Shown in pieces: positions 53,439 to 60,770 of a DNA stretch of 64,000 nt (position 1 is its first letter; each line of letters begins with the position of its first letter). Source of the DNA: an uncultured Eggerthellaceae bacterium (GTDB lineage Bacteria; Actinomycetota; Coriobacteriia; Coriobacteriales; Eggerthellaceae); the NCBI GenBank assembly GCA_910588435.1, contig CAJUPL010000005.1, positions 1 to 64,000 of the forward strand. The letters run 5' to 3'. The notes below the pieces were generated by a model, which was given only the letters and a program-made list of their open reading frames with translations, was not told the DNA's origin and ran no database searches. The translations under genes were made by a program, and so were the position numbers.

Positions 53439-54404
53439 ATGGACAAGCGAGAGATCACGCTGGCGGGCGGGTGCTTCTGGGGCACGGAAGCGTATCTGAA
53501 GCGGTTGCCGGGCGTGCTTGCAACGGAGGTGGGTTATGCGAACTCCTCCGTTCCGCACCCTTCATATGAGGAGGTTTGCACAGGCAGCACGAACGCTGCC
53601 GAAGCCGTTCGCGTGACCTACGATGCTGACGTCATCCCACTGGCACTCCTGCTTGAGGGGTACCTGCGCACGATAGACCCCACCTCCCTGAACCGCCAGG
53701 GGAATGACCACGGCACGCAGTACCGTACGGGCATCTATTGGACGGATGCGGCGGATGCGCCCACGGTTGCCAGTGAGCTGGCCAAGGTGGAGCGACGCCT
53801 AGGGCGCCGCGTGCGCGTGGAGGCGGAGCCTCTGGCGAACTTCTTCCCCGCTGAGGATTTCCATCAGGATTACCTGGACGCGAACCCGTACGGCTACTGC
53901 CATGTGAACCTGGCTGATGTGGAGCGCTTCGTCGAAAGCCATGCAGCGGACTTCGCCATTGCTGCGCAGGGGTACACAAAACCGGACGCCTCAACCCTGC
54001 GCGAGCAGCTGAGCGGGGATGCATTCGCGGTGACGCAGGAAGCAGCTACAGAACGTCCCTTCTCGCACCCGTATGACCGCTTGTTCGAAGACGGCATCTA
54101 CGTTGATGCCGCAAGCGGAGAGCCGCTGTTCTCCTCAGCCGACAAGTTCGATTCTGGCTGCGGCTGGCCCGCATTCGCACGCCCTCTGGCTGAGACGGTC
54201 ATCACTGAAGCAGCGGATGCCTCCATTCCTGGCATGCCCCGCACAGAAGTGCGGAGCGCCACCGGTGACAGCCACCTGGGGCACGTCTTCGATGACGGGC
54301 CTCAAGAGCTGGGCGGCCAGCGCTATTGCATAAACGGCGCGGCTTTGCGGTTCGTCCCTCGCGACCAAATGGAAGCCGAAGGGTACGGATACCTGCTTTC
54401 GTAG
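53439..54404 (+). CDS. msrAB: Fused methionine sulfoxide reductase MsrA-MsrB
   Basis: 321 aa. The N-terminal MsrA domain has the catalytic GCFWGTE motif and the NRQGNDHGTQYRTGIY segment; the C-terminal MsrB domain (from about 175) has the substrate-site SGCGWPAFARP and the catalytic RYCINGAALRF. It lacks the paired CxxC zinc site of some MsrB proteins. It reduces both sulfoxide isomers of methionine with thioredoxin. No signal peptide. GAAGGAG is five bases before ATG 53439; the upstream in-frame start at 53385 lacks a site. Confidence 0.94.
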   Translation: MDKREITLAGGCFWGTEAYLKRLPGVLATEVGYANSSVPHPSYEEVCTGSTNAAEAVRVTYDADVIPLALLLEGYLRTIDPTSLNRQGNDHGTQYRTGIYWTDAADAPTVASELAKVERRLGRRVRVEAEPLANFFPAEDFHQDYLDANPYGYCHVNLADVERFVESHAADFAIAAQGYTKPDASTLREQLSGDAFAVTQEAATERPFSHPYDRLFEDGIYVDAASGEPLFSSADKFDSGCGWPAFARPLAETVITEAADASIPGMPRTEVRSATGDSHLGHVFDDGPQELGGQRYCINGAALRFVPRDQMEAEGYGYLLS

Positions 54405-54438
54405 AAAAGGCTCACGTGATAGGTGTACCCTCTGTCTC

Positions 54439-54468
54439 AACCCAATAGCCCCGTCCCCATTGGGTTCC
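54439..54468. repeat. Single REP-like palindrome (RAYT type)
   Basis: AACCCAATAGCCCCGTCC, then CCATTGGGTTCC is a near-perfect palindrome of the family seen at 25814, 27453, 41545 and 59418. It lies 28 bp upstream of the YbaK gene. Confidence 0.7.
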
Positions 54469-54496
54469 AAAAGAGACTGCTAGGCAGGAGGATCGA

Positions 54497-54970
54497 ATGT
54501 CTTTGGAAAGAGCAAAGGAATACCTGAAGGGATTCGGACGCGCTGATGACGTGATGGAGTTCGACATGTCCAGCGCCACCGTTGACCTGGCCGCGCAAGC
54601 TGTTGGGTGCGAACCGGAGCGAATCGCAAAGACGCTGTCCTTTGCTGTTGGAGATAGGGTTGCTCTCATCGTTTGCGCAGGGGACGCGCGCGTGGCGAAC
54701 CCGAAGTTCAAGGCTGCGTTCAAGACGAAGCCCAAGATGCTCAAAGCAGAAGAGGCTGAGGAGCGCATCGGTCATGCTGTGGGAGGCGTCTGTCCTTTCG
54801 GCGTGAAGGATGGTTGCGATGTCTATTTCGACGAGTCACTGCGCCGGTTCGACGTGATCTACCCGGCATGCGGCAGCTCCAACAGCGCCATCGCCCTGAC
54901 GCCCGATGAGCTGACACAGATCGTACCCGAAGGTACCTGGGTGGATGTCTGCAAGCTGCCAGAGGAATAG
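54497..54970 (+). CDS. YbaK/EbsC (ProX-like) aminoacyl-tRNA deacylase
   Basis: 157 aa. The fold is recognised by AVDLAAQAVGCEPERIAKTLSF-type text, then VCAGDARVANPKFKAAFKTKPKMLKAEEAEERIGHAVGGVCPFGVKDGCDVYFDESLRRFDVIYPACGSSNSAIALTPDEL. Family members hydrolyse mischarged tRNAs such as Cys-tRNA(Pro) in trans. GGAGGATCGA lies before the ATG. Single gene. Confidence 0.9.
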   Translation: MSLERAKEYLKGFGRADDVMEFDMSSATVDLAAQAVGCEPERIAKTLSFAVGDRVALIVCAGDARVANPKFKAAFKTKPKMLKAEEAEERIGHAVGGVCPFGVKDGCDVYFDESLRRFDVIYPACGSSNSAIALTPDELTQIVPEGTWVDVCKLPEE

Positions 54971-55010
54971 CATGACCGGACACGAAGCCTCCGTTGTCAT
55001 GCCCCGCTAG

Positions 55011-55242
55011 CAGCCGGCTGCATTGCCCCCCTACCTGTAGGCGGCTGCATTGCAGCCGCAGTTGCACGCCAGTGCAACGTAACGCAGGCGATAGCATGCG
55101 AACACCCGGATGCCAGCATCTGGTCAGGCAACCTAGCCTGGCGCAGACCACCTATCCGGGCATTTCGGGCTGCCGCCCTCATTTCGCTGCCTTCCCGCCC
55201 TTCGGGCTTGCAGGCAGCTGCGTTCGCAATGCGAACGCCCAC
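55011..55242. repeat. Modular hairpin repeat, copy 7 (two arms)
   Basis: The left arm has two terminal hairpins (GGCTGC-type, the outer one decayed) and GTTGCAC-GCCA-GTGCAAC. The core is GCCAGCATCTGGTCAGGC...CTGGCGCAGACCA. The right arm has CGGGC-TGCC-GCCC and a terminal GTTCGC-AAT-GCGAAC. This copy and copy 1 share the longer second hairpin CCCTTCGGG region (about 55198-55206). Confidence 0.85.
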
Positions 55243-55312
55243 AGAGAAAGAGAATCTCATAAGCCAGCGGCGAATCTTTATCCCGTGCGTCGAATCACTG
55301 GGTCTCTGAAAT

Positions 55313-55440
55313 CGAGGTAGCTTGTTGTCCAGCTTCTATGCAATATTGATCTACGTCAATGCGTATGCCAAGGACAATAGATAAATGGACGGGAGACCAA
55401 GTCCCCACTGTCCAATCTCCGTTCTCCGTATCCGGGACCT
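55313..55440. repeat. Diverged repeat, copy C1
   Basis: GTCCAGCTTCTATGCAATATTGATCT and the following 80 bp align, with many changes, to 57545-57650 in the same orientation; both end in a GGGA...TCCC-type hairpin region. The two copies bracket the HNH gene and its divergent neighbour. The rest of 55243-55525 shows no gene. Confidence 0.4.
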
Positions 55441-55525
55441 TGCGTGTCAAATCACCCGACCCCTGACATTGACCTACGGTTTCGTTGCCCCTTATGGATA
55501 GTGCCTAAAGCGCGCCTGAATAGGG

Positions 55526-56659
55526 CTATGCCCCCTGCTTACCCTGTTCACGCCCAATGATGGCGCGTAGCTCGTCAGGCGAATAGACGCCATCCCTCTT
55601 CCGATGAAGCATGCGGTGGCAATTAGGACATACCGGGACTATATCCTCAATAGGATCAACCAAGTGATCGCCTTCCTTCTGGCTCAAAGGAGCAAGGTGA
55701 TGCACGTCGATTATCCCCGCGAAGTCGCTCCCGTATTCTTCTTCGAAATTCATTCCGCATACGACGCATGTCGGGCCATAATGCTCAAGGCATATCCTGC
55801 GCGCCGTTGCATTCCTCTCGATTGCATCGTTGAGCCTGCGCTTCCTCTTCCCTTCGCGCAATTCACCTGACCGATTTCCAGGAACAAGCAATTTCGGTCT
55901 TTTGTGTTGTAAGGCATTATCGTTCTTTGGATTCCGTTTCTTTATTGAGTCCTCATCGTCTATTTCCTCAGGAGAGTCCTCAGAGAGGGAAAAACCAAGT
56001 AGCCTGCAGGCCTCCTGCGTTCTCCGTTTTCGATATTCCCGAACAGGCATTCCATCGATGGTGTACTTAACAACAACCCATTCGCTCAAATAATATTGGG
56101 CATTAAGCGCCGCAAATCTGACGAACTGCGCCATCGTCAAATGATCAGTTGTTTCCAAAAGCATCGAAGAAAAGAACTTCTGTGGAAATATTCGCTTAGA
56201 ATTACCTCCCCATTCATATATCAACTTGTCCCCCATATTGGCTTTGCAAAAAAGATACAAATCATTAAGGAATGATGGGTTATGCATACCTCTCCAAAAT
56301 GATGGCAAATTTACATCCAGCTGAAGCGCGCACGCCATCATCCAGACGTTAGCGACCACTTCCTCATCAGCAATATTGTTCATAAGCATCGAAACGGTAA
56401 TCTCTGACGCCCTGGGGGCACGCGCTGTGTAATACGCGTGCCCCTTCACCGACCTCCTTTTCGGACCAACTTGAGACACCTTTGATGCAAAGGGAATCCA
56501 ATCGTACTCGTCATCGAGATCGAGACTACCGATGCTAGAATCGATATCATATTCCAACACTTGTGGCGTGCTGGGTTCTATACCCTCTTCTTCGCAAACT
56601 GACTGCCATTCAGTGTAGATCTCTTCCCAGATAAAATCGAAATGCGGTACGTCAAACAT
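55526..56659 (-). CDS. HNH endonuclease domain protein
   Basis: 377 aa. Residues about 285-365 form an HNH nuclease with a zinc-binding Cys4 frame: CVVCGMNF, IIDVHHLAPLSQ (the catalytic His pair) and VPVCPNCHRMLH. The N-terminal 220 residues are unassigned and include FVRFAALNAQYYLSEWVVVKYTIDGMPVREYRKRRTQEACRLLGF. Proteins of this layout include McrA-like modification-dependent nucleases, but that specificity cannot be read. A+T-rich. Divergent from the next gene, with 75 bp between starts. Confidence 0.82.
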   Translation of the reverse strand: MFDVPHFDFIWEEIYTEWQSVCEEEGIEPSTPQVLEYDIDSSIGSLDLDDEYDWIPFASKVSQVGPKRRSVKGHAYYTARAPRASEITVSMLMNNIADEEVVANVWMMACALQLDVNLPSFWRGMHNPSFLNDLYLFCKANMGDKLIYEWGGNSKRIFPQKFFSSMLLETTDHLTMAQFVRFAALNAQYYLSEWVVVKYTIDGMPVREYRKRRTQEACRLLGFSLSEDSPEEIDDEDSIKKRNPKNDNALQHKRPKLLVPGNRSGELREGKRKRRLNDAIERNATARRICLEHYGPTCVVCGMNFEEEYGSDFAGIIDVHHLAPLSQKEGDHLVDPIEDIVPVCPNCHRMLHRKRDGVYSPDELRAIIGREQGKQGA

Positions 56660-56734
56660 TCGAGTTTCTATGCCCTTTCCGCGTTACTGTTGTATCTTCA
56701 ATTCATGCTGCTGAGGAGCATCCAGGGAGGCCAC

Positions 56735-57499
56735 ATGCTTTATCTCGGCATAATTTCATACATTGACCCGTACAAGGATGATGATTATGGAAATTCCAAA
56801 GATAGCATGGTATTTATGACCCTCATTGTTGAGGCGCAGGATGCAGATGTTGCCCTGAAGAGAATGCGCAAGAAGCTCGTCGATCTCCATGATGAAGACG
56901 AGATGTATTACAGCGTGCATGAATTCTTCTTGGAAGATCTTGTAGAGCTAGACCGAATAGGCTCTGAAGCAAAAGACGTCTCATGGATGAGCCTCCATCC
57001 TTTTGGCGACTCTTTTATGCAGATGAGGTACTACAAGACGGATGATCCTGCCTTTCGTCATTACGTCATAAGAGACCTTTCGGGCTCACTGCGTAATCCT
57101 TCTGGACCTGACCCAGCTGTAGACATAGCCCCAATCCCGATTGAGGATGACGATGAGGAAGGCGAGATGGTACCGCTCTTAAGCATCGATAGGGATCGGC
57201 ATCAAACAAGGCCTCTTTACAAAGAGCTTTGCAAGCGCAAGTTCCAAAACACCCTCCCAAACTTCAAAGACTTGACCGATGGAGACCTATACGAACTCTA
57301 CGTTGTGGAGGGCTGCCTCTCGTCGGAAATTGCAGACCTATTCGAAATCAAGAAAAGCAAGGTTGACTACAGGCGCCGAAGGATCGGCGCAACCCTTGCC
57401 GACGAAGTCGAATACGATCTCCTTAGAAGCCTAGGCGTTATAGACCCGATTCCATATAAAGACCCAAACGAAAACAGCAGATCGCAGGACGCTCAATAA
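56735..57499 (+). CDS. Hypothetical protein with C-terminal HTH-like segment
   Basis: 254 aa. The N-terminal 100 residues form an alpha/beta domain (YLGIISYIDPYKDDDYGNSKDSMVFMTLIVEAQDADVALKRMRKKL). An acidic linker follows (IEDDDEEGEMV). The last 80 residues contain DGDLYELYVVEGCLSSEIADLFEIKKSKVDYRRRRIGAT, which looks like a helix-turn-helix. Family not recognised. GGGAGG is four bases before ATG 56735. Paired divergently with the HNH nuclease gene. Confidence 0.6.
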   Translation: MLYLGIISYIDPYKDDDYGNSKDSMVFMTLIVEAQDADVALKRMRKKLVDLHDEDEMYYSVHEFFLEDLVELDRIGSEAKDVSWMSLHPFGDSFMQMRYYKTDDPAFRHYVIRDLSGSLRNPSGPDPAVDIAPIPIEDDDEEGEMVPLLSIDRDRHQTRPLYKELCKRKFQNTLPNFKDLTDGDLYELYVVEGCLSSEIADLFEIKKSKVDYRRRRIGATLADEVEYDLLRSLGVIDPIPYKDPNENSRSQDAQ

Positions 57500-57544
57500 C
57501 TCAATAGATTCCCACGGAGAGAGACCTTCCAAGAACAAGGGACG

Positions 57545-57650
57545 CAGTCTATCGTCCAATTTCGATGTAATATCGATCTGATCCGAAGCCAGATATCCAA
57601 GATCGCAGCTTGCTTGGATGGGATGATACGTCCCTATTGTCTCCACGCGT
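57545..57650. repeat. Diverged repeat, copy C2
   Basis: Same orientation as 55313-55440. It contains GTCCAATTTCGATGTAATATCGATC and a GGGA-TGATACG-TCCC hairpin. No coding role is evident. Confidence 0.4.
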
Positions 57651-57722
57651 CCCCTGTTCGCGTAAGAGAGTTACCGGTCGCGAACGAAAACCGTCTTTCA
57701 TTATGACAAGCGTACGAATGAC

Positions 57723-57762
57723 AACGAAAGAAAAATGTGAAACTCTTTCGTTAGAGTAGAAT
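57723..57762. promoter_or_regulatory. Operator-like inverted repeat before the Fic gene
   Basis: AACGAAAG (57723-57730) and CTTTCGTT (57745-57752) face each other across 14 bp, just upstream of a TAGAAT -10-like box (57757-57762). A weaker AACGAAAA/CTTTCATT pair lies at about 57683-57700. Matching sites occur after the gene at 58961-59078. Confidence 0.6.
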
Positions 57763-57787
57763 AGCCGCATCGAGCAAAGGAGAGTTC

Positions 57788-58924
57788 ATGAATGACCGGG
57801 CCGGAAGATACATCATGCAGCCCACGGGCTATAAAGCATTCAAGCCGAATCCACTTCCGCCAATGCCGGATCTCAACATAGACACGAAAATGATGAGCCT
57901 TCTTTCAAGCGCAGATAGAACGCTTGGGAGATTGGACGGGGTCACGCAAACGCTTCCGAACCCGGATTTGTTCGTTTCGATGTACGTCAAAAAGGAAGCC
58001 CTTCTCAGTTCGCAGATCGAAGGGACGCAAGCATCCCTTTCTGAAGTCCTCGATGTCGAAGAGGCGCAGACCTCTGATGCTAGAGAAGTCAACAATTACG
58101 TCAGGGCGCTCAACTACGGGATGGAGCGGCTCAATGAGTTTCCTCTTAGCCTCAGGCTCATCAGAGAGATCCACGAGCAGCTTCTGTCTTCGGGGCGGGG
58201 AAGCGATAAGGTCCCCGGCGAGTTTCGGAGGACGCAAAATTGGATAGGTCCGGCAGGATGCACCCTCTCTAATGCTGTTTATGTACCTCCTTCTGTTGAA
58301 GATATGCAGGAGGCGCTTGGAGATCTGGAGCGTTTCCTTCACGAAGAGGATGATATCCCCCCTCTGATCAAGATTGCGCTTGTGCATGCGCAATTCGAAA
58401 CGATCCATCCTTTCATTGACGGCAATGGAAGGATGGGCCGGCTGCTCATTTCCTTCTGGCTATATCAGCAGGACATATTGCATAGACCCCTGCTTTACCT
58501 GAGCTATTACTTCAAGCGAAATAGAGCAGAATATTATGATCGCCTTATGGGAGTTCGCCATGATGGCGCTTGGGAGGAGTGGATTGAATTCTTTCTGCAA
58601 GGCGTGATCGAGATTGCCGGCGAATCAACAGGGTCAGCAAAACGGATAGATGCCCTTAGAGAAAATGCCTCCAAAACCATCAGCGATTTTGGAGGTGCAG
58701 TTGCCGCCAATGCGAGCAAGGTTTTGGACCAACTATTCATAACGCCGAAGATCAATAAGAAGAGCATAGCGAAATTGCTCGGAGTAAGCGACCCTACGGC
58801 AGCTTCGTTGATAAAACACTTTGAGGAGGCCGGCATACTCGTAGACATGAGTCCAAAGAAGAAACGGAATAAGACCTACATCTTCGAGGAGTACATGGGA
58901 ATCCTAGAAGTTGGAACTGATTGA
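57788..58924 (+). CDS. Fic family AMP-transferase with winged helix
   Basis: 378 aa. A Fic domain with HPFIDGNGRMGR (catalytic His and the anion-binding loop) lies at about 213-224. The N-terminal helix SSQIEGTQASLSEVL has the S-x-x-x-E-G inhibitory motif, which places the protein in the auto-inhibited class. The C-terminus carries a winged helix (INKKSIAKLLGVSDPTAASLIKHFEEAGILVDMS). These proteins modify targets with AMP or, in the stand-alone class, may self-regulate. AAAGGAG lies before ATG 57788. The winged helix may bind the AACGAAAG sites on either side. Confidence 0.88.
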   Translation: MNDRAGRYIMQPTGYKAFKPNPLPPMPDLNIDTKMMSLLSSADRTLGRLDGVTQTLPNPDLFVSMYVKKEALLSSQIEGTQASLSEVLDVEEAQTSDAREVNNYVRALNYGMERLNEFPLSLRLIREIHEQLLSSGRGSDKVPGEFRRTQNWIGPAGCTLSNAVYVPPSVEDMQEALGDLERFLHEEDDIPPLIKIALVHAQFETIHPFIDGNGRMGRLLISFWLYQQDILHRPLLYLSYYFKRNRAEYYDRLMGVRHDGAWEEWIEFFLQGVIEIAGESTGSAKRIDALRENASKTISDFGGAVAANASKVLDQLFITPKINKKSIAKLLGVSDPTAASLIKHFEEAGILVDMSPKKKRNKTYIFEEYMGILEVGTD

Positions 58925-58960
58925 GTCGAACCGATTCGTTCAGAGCGATTCAAAACTCAT

Positions 58961-59082
58961 AACGAAAGATTATCTGGACTTTCTTTAGTTATTGGAAGCT
59001 GGTTGAGCTCTAACGAAAGTTTTCTTTCATTACGACCGCAACTGCAGTGCCTAACGAAAGATATGTTTGGATTCTTTTCGTT
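58961..59082. repeat. Three operator-like inverted repeats downstream of the Fic gene
   Basis: AACGAAAG occurs at 58961, 59022 and 59053, each followed within about 15-25 bp by a CTTTC(G/A)TTA-like partner in the opposite direction. The same two half-sites lie before the Fic gene. The remaining 58925-59235 holds no gene. Confidence 0.55.
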
Positions 59083-59235
59083 AACGCCAGAAACTGCCAG
59101 CATGCGACATTGGAACACATTCAATGCCGCATTCCCAAGAAGATGATGATTTGAGTGCCAATGGACTCCATTGAGGGCGGCTCAAGAAAGAGCATAATGA
59201 GATGACTTGGCTCAATAACAGATGAAAGGCAAAAG

Positions 59236-59409
59236 ATGAGCACAGTCAAAACCCGAAGGCTCAGCCTCATGTTCTTCTACGCGCTGTGCCTTCTCCTGTA
59301 CGTCTATGGCGTGGCTTCCGCACAATGCATTCCCAGCCATATCGAGGGCGTCATCTTGCCCCTTGACTTCATGGTCGGAATCCCACTCCATCCCCGATTA
59401 CCAGGCTGA
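59236..59409 (+). CDS. Small membrane protein or truncated gene
   Basis: 57 aa. Basic start (STVKTRRLS), one hydrophobic helix (LMFFYALCLLLYVYGVASA), then GVILPLDFMVGIPL. It ends nine bases before a RAYT-type palindrome at 59418, so it may be the 5' piece of a gene cut by that element. GAAAGG lies nine bases before the ATG. Family not recognised. Confidence 0.4.
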   Translation: MSTVKTRRLSLMFFYALCLLLYVYGVASAQCIPSHIEGVILPLDFMVGIPLHPRLPG

Positions 59410-59417
59410 AAATCATG

Positions 59418-59446
59418 GAACCCAATGGGGACAGGGCTATTGGGTT
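59418..59446. repeat. REP-like palindrome at the left edge of the RAYT region
   Basis: GAACCCAATGGGG...GGGCTATTGGGTT is a palindrome of the same family as the ends of the repeats at 25814 and 27453. Confidence 0.7.
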
Positions 59447-59668
59447 GTGATGACACGCCTGACGATTCCTCGACCTACCCCTGTAAGGCGCTCTATCTAC
59501 CTAGAGGATAGCCCACATGCGTATAGCCTGCGGATATCCTCATCCCTCTGATCCTTGCCTTTCAAAGCCACTTCCTCGGAGAAATGCTCTCCAAGGAGCC
59601 TTTGCACGATCCCTCTAGCAGCAACATCGCTCAGCCTTTTGCGCTTTCTGGGAGCTTCGATAGACCCT
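59446..59668 (-). pseudogene. Remnant of a second RAYT transposase (C-terminal part)
   Basis: On the minus strand the text IEAPRKRKRLSDVAARGIVQRL...EDIRRLYACGLSSR, stop, IERLTGVGRGIVRRVITTQ can be read; the stop (TAG) interrupts an otherwise continuous frame. The ending parallels the ERRVERETGISRSVIRRAMGR end of the intact RAYT just downstream, so this is the tail of a related, decayed transposase. It is the likely parent of the repeats at 25814 and 27453, whose inner edge encodes the same QTERLLGVG text. Confidence 0.6.
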
Positions 59669-59669
59669 G

Positions 59670-59697
59670 GGTACCATTGGGACGGTTCTTTTGGTTC
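59670..59697. repeat. REP-like element, right family
   Basis: GGTACCATTGGGACGGTTC, then TTTTGGTTC. Its inverted partner lies at 60498-60524, on the other side of the intact RAYT gene. Confidence 0.75.
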
Positions 59698-60450
59698 TTA
59701 TCTGCCCATAGCTCTACGGATGACGCTTCTCGAGATGCCGGTTTCGCGCTCTACGCGCCGCTCGGATACGCCATTCGCCATGATCTCAGCGAGCGCTAGA
59801 TCACGCGCAGGCTTTTCCAGAGACTTGAGCTCGGTCGGGTGCGAGATGGCAGCTGCTTCGCATATGCGCTTTCGCAATTCACCATCACTCATCTTGGGCT
59901 CGCTGGCCTCCAAATGCGAGATTTCGTCGTCTTTCCCGAGAAACGACTCGAAGGCATCGGAAGAGCTGAATCGATCGAGAATGAATCCAGCATCGACAAC
60001 ATCAGCTCGTCCATTACCGAAATATGCGGATTCGCTCGTCATCTTCAATGCCCTTCGGCGCTGGATCCCCGCCTTCCTTGGATTGTCCAGGATATAGCGA
60101 AGGGCCGACAAGGCATATCGGTCATCTTCGATCGGCTCGCTAATGAACCTGTCCTGAAAAACGTGCCCTGAATGACCATAGACCGTGTTGTAATGCATGG
60201 CATACGCCACAGCTATACTCCTCATGAATGGCGTAATGCCGTCTCCTTCATCGCGGACGAGCAAGTGGAAATGGTTGTCCATGAGCGCGTATGCCAGAAC
60301 CTCGATGCCATTCTCCATCTTGGAGCTGGCTATCTTGTCGAGAAGGAAATCTCTATCGTGGTCATCTTCGAACAGGACCTGACGCCCAGCGCCTCGCATG
60401 ATGACATGATAGAAACCGCTTTCGCTCTTTACGCGAGCAAGTCTTGGCAT
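59698..60450 (-). CDS. REP-associated tyrosine transposase (RAYT, Y1 family)
   Basis: 250 aa. The HUH nuclease motif is DNHFHLLV (His60, His62), preceded by RVKSESGFYHVIMRGAGRQVLFEDD and followed by AMHYNTVYGHSGHVFQDRF, the helix that supplies the tyrosine. The C-terminal helix-turn-helix reads RRVERETGISRSVIRRAMG. RAYTs cut single-stranded REP DNA and spread short palindromes without moving as a classical insertion sequence. The gene is bounded by inverted GTACCA...GGGACGGTTC elements. It has a good Shine-Dalgarno (AGGAGGG) close to the ATG. Confidence 0.92.
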   Translation of the reverse strand: MPRLARVKSESGFYHVIMRGAGRQVLFEDDHDRDFLLDKIASSKMENGIEVLAYALMDNHFHLLVRDEGDGITPFMRSIAVAYAMHYNTVYGHSGHVFQDRFISEPIEDDRYALSALRYILDNPRKAGIQRRRALKMTSESAYFGNGRADVVDAGFILDRFSSSDAFESFLGKDDEISHLEASEPKMSDGELRKRICEAAAISHPTELKSLEKPARDLALAEIMANGVSERRVERETGISRSVIRRAMGR

Positions 60451-60497
60451 TGCCCTCCTGGTGATTCAGACTAGCAAGAGAAATCTCTACTGAAAGA

Positions 60498-60524
60498 GTA
60501 CCAAAAGAACCGTCCCAGTGGTAC
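60498..60524. repeat. REP-like element, inverted partner
   Basis: GTACCAAAAGAACCGTCCC...GGTAC, inverted relative to 59670-59697, with one change. Together they bracket the RAYT gene. Confidence 0.75.
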
Positions 60525-60770
60525 ATGCACTGTTTGAAACTCACAACAACATTAGAACATATTAAACGTCATGATAGGCTACAGGACAACGGGGCAACAG
60601 TTCGATAGACCGCTCGGCTCGTCGGAATCGGAAAAGGCGACGTCCAGAATGTGCGTGAAACATAGATGCCAAACCACCCAGTCCTTGGCGCCTCGCTCGC
60701 TGTCCATAAAGGGGCGCCATTCGATGTGACCCTTGGCAACCAGGAGCTAAAAGAGCCTCCGTGAAAAACG

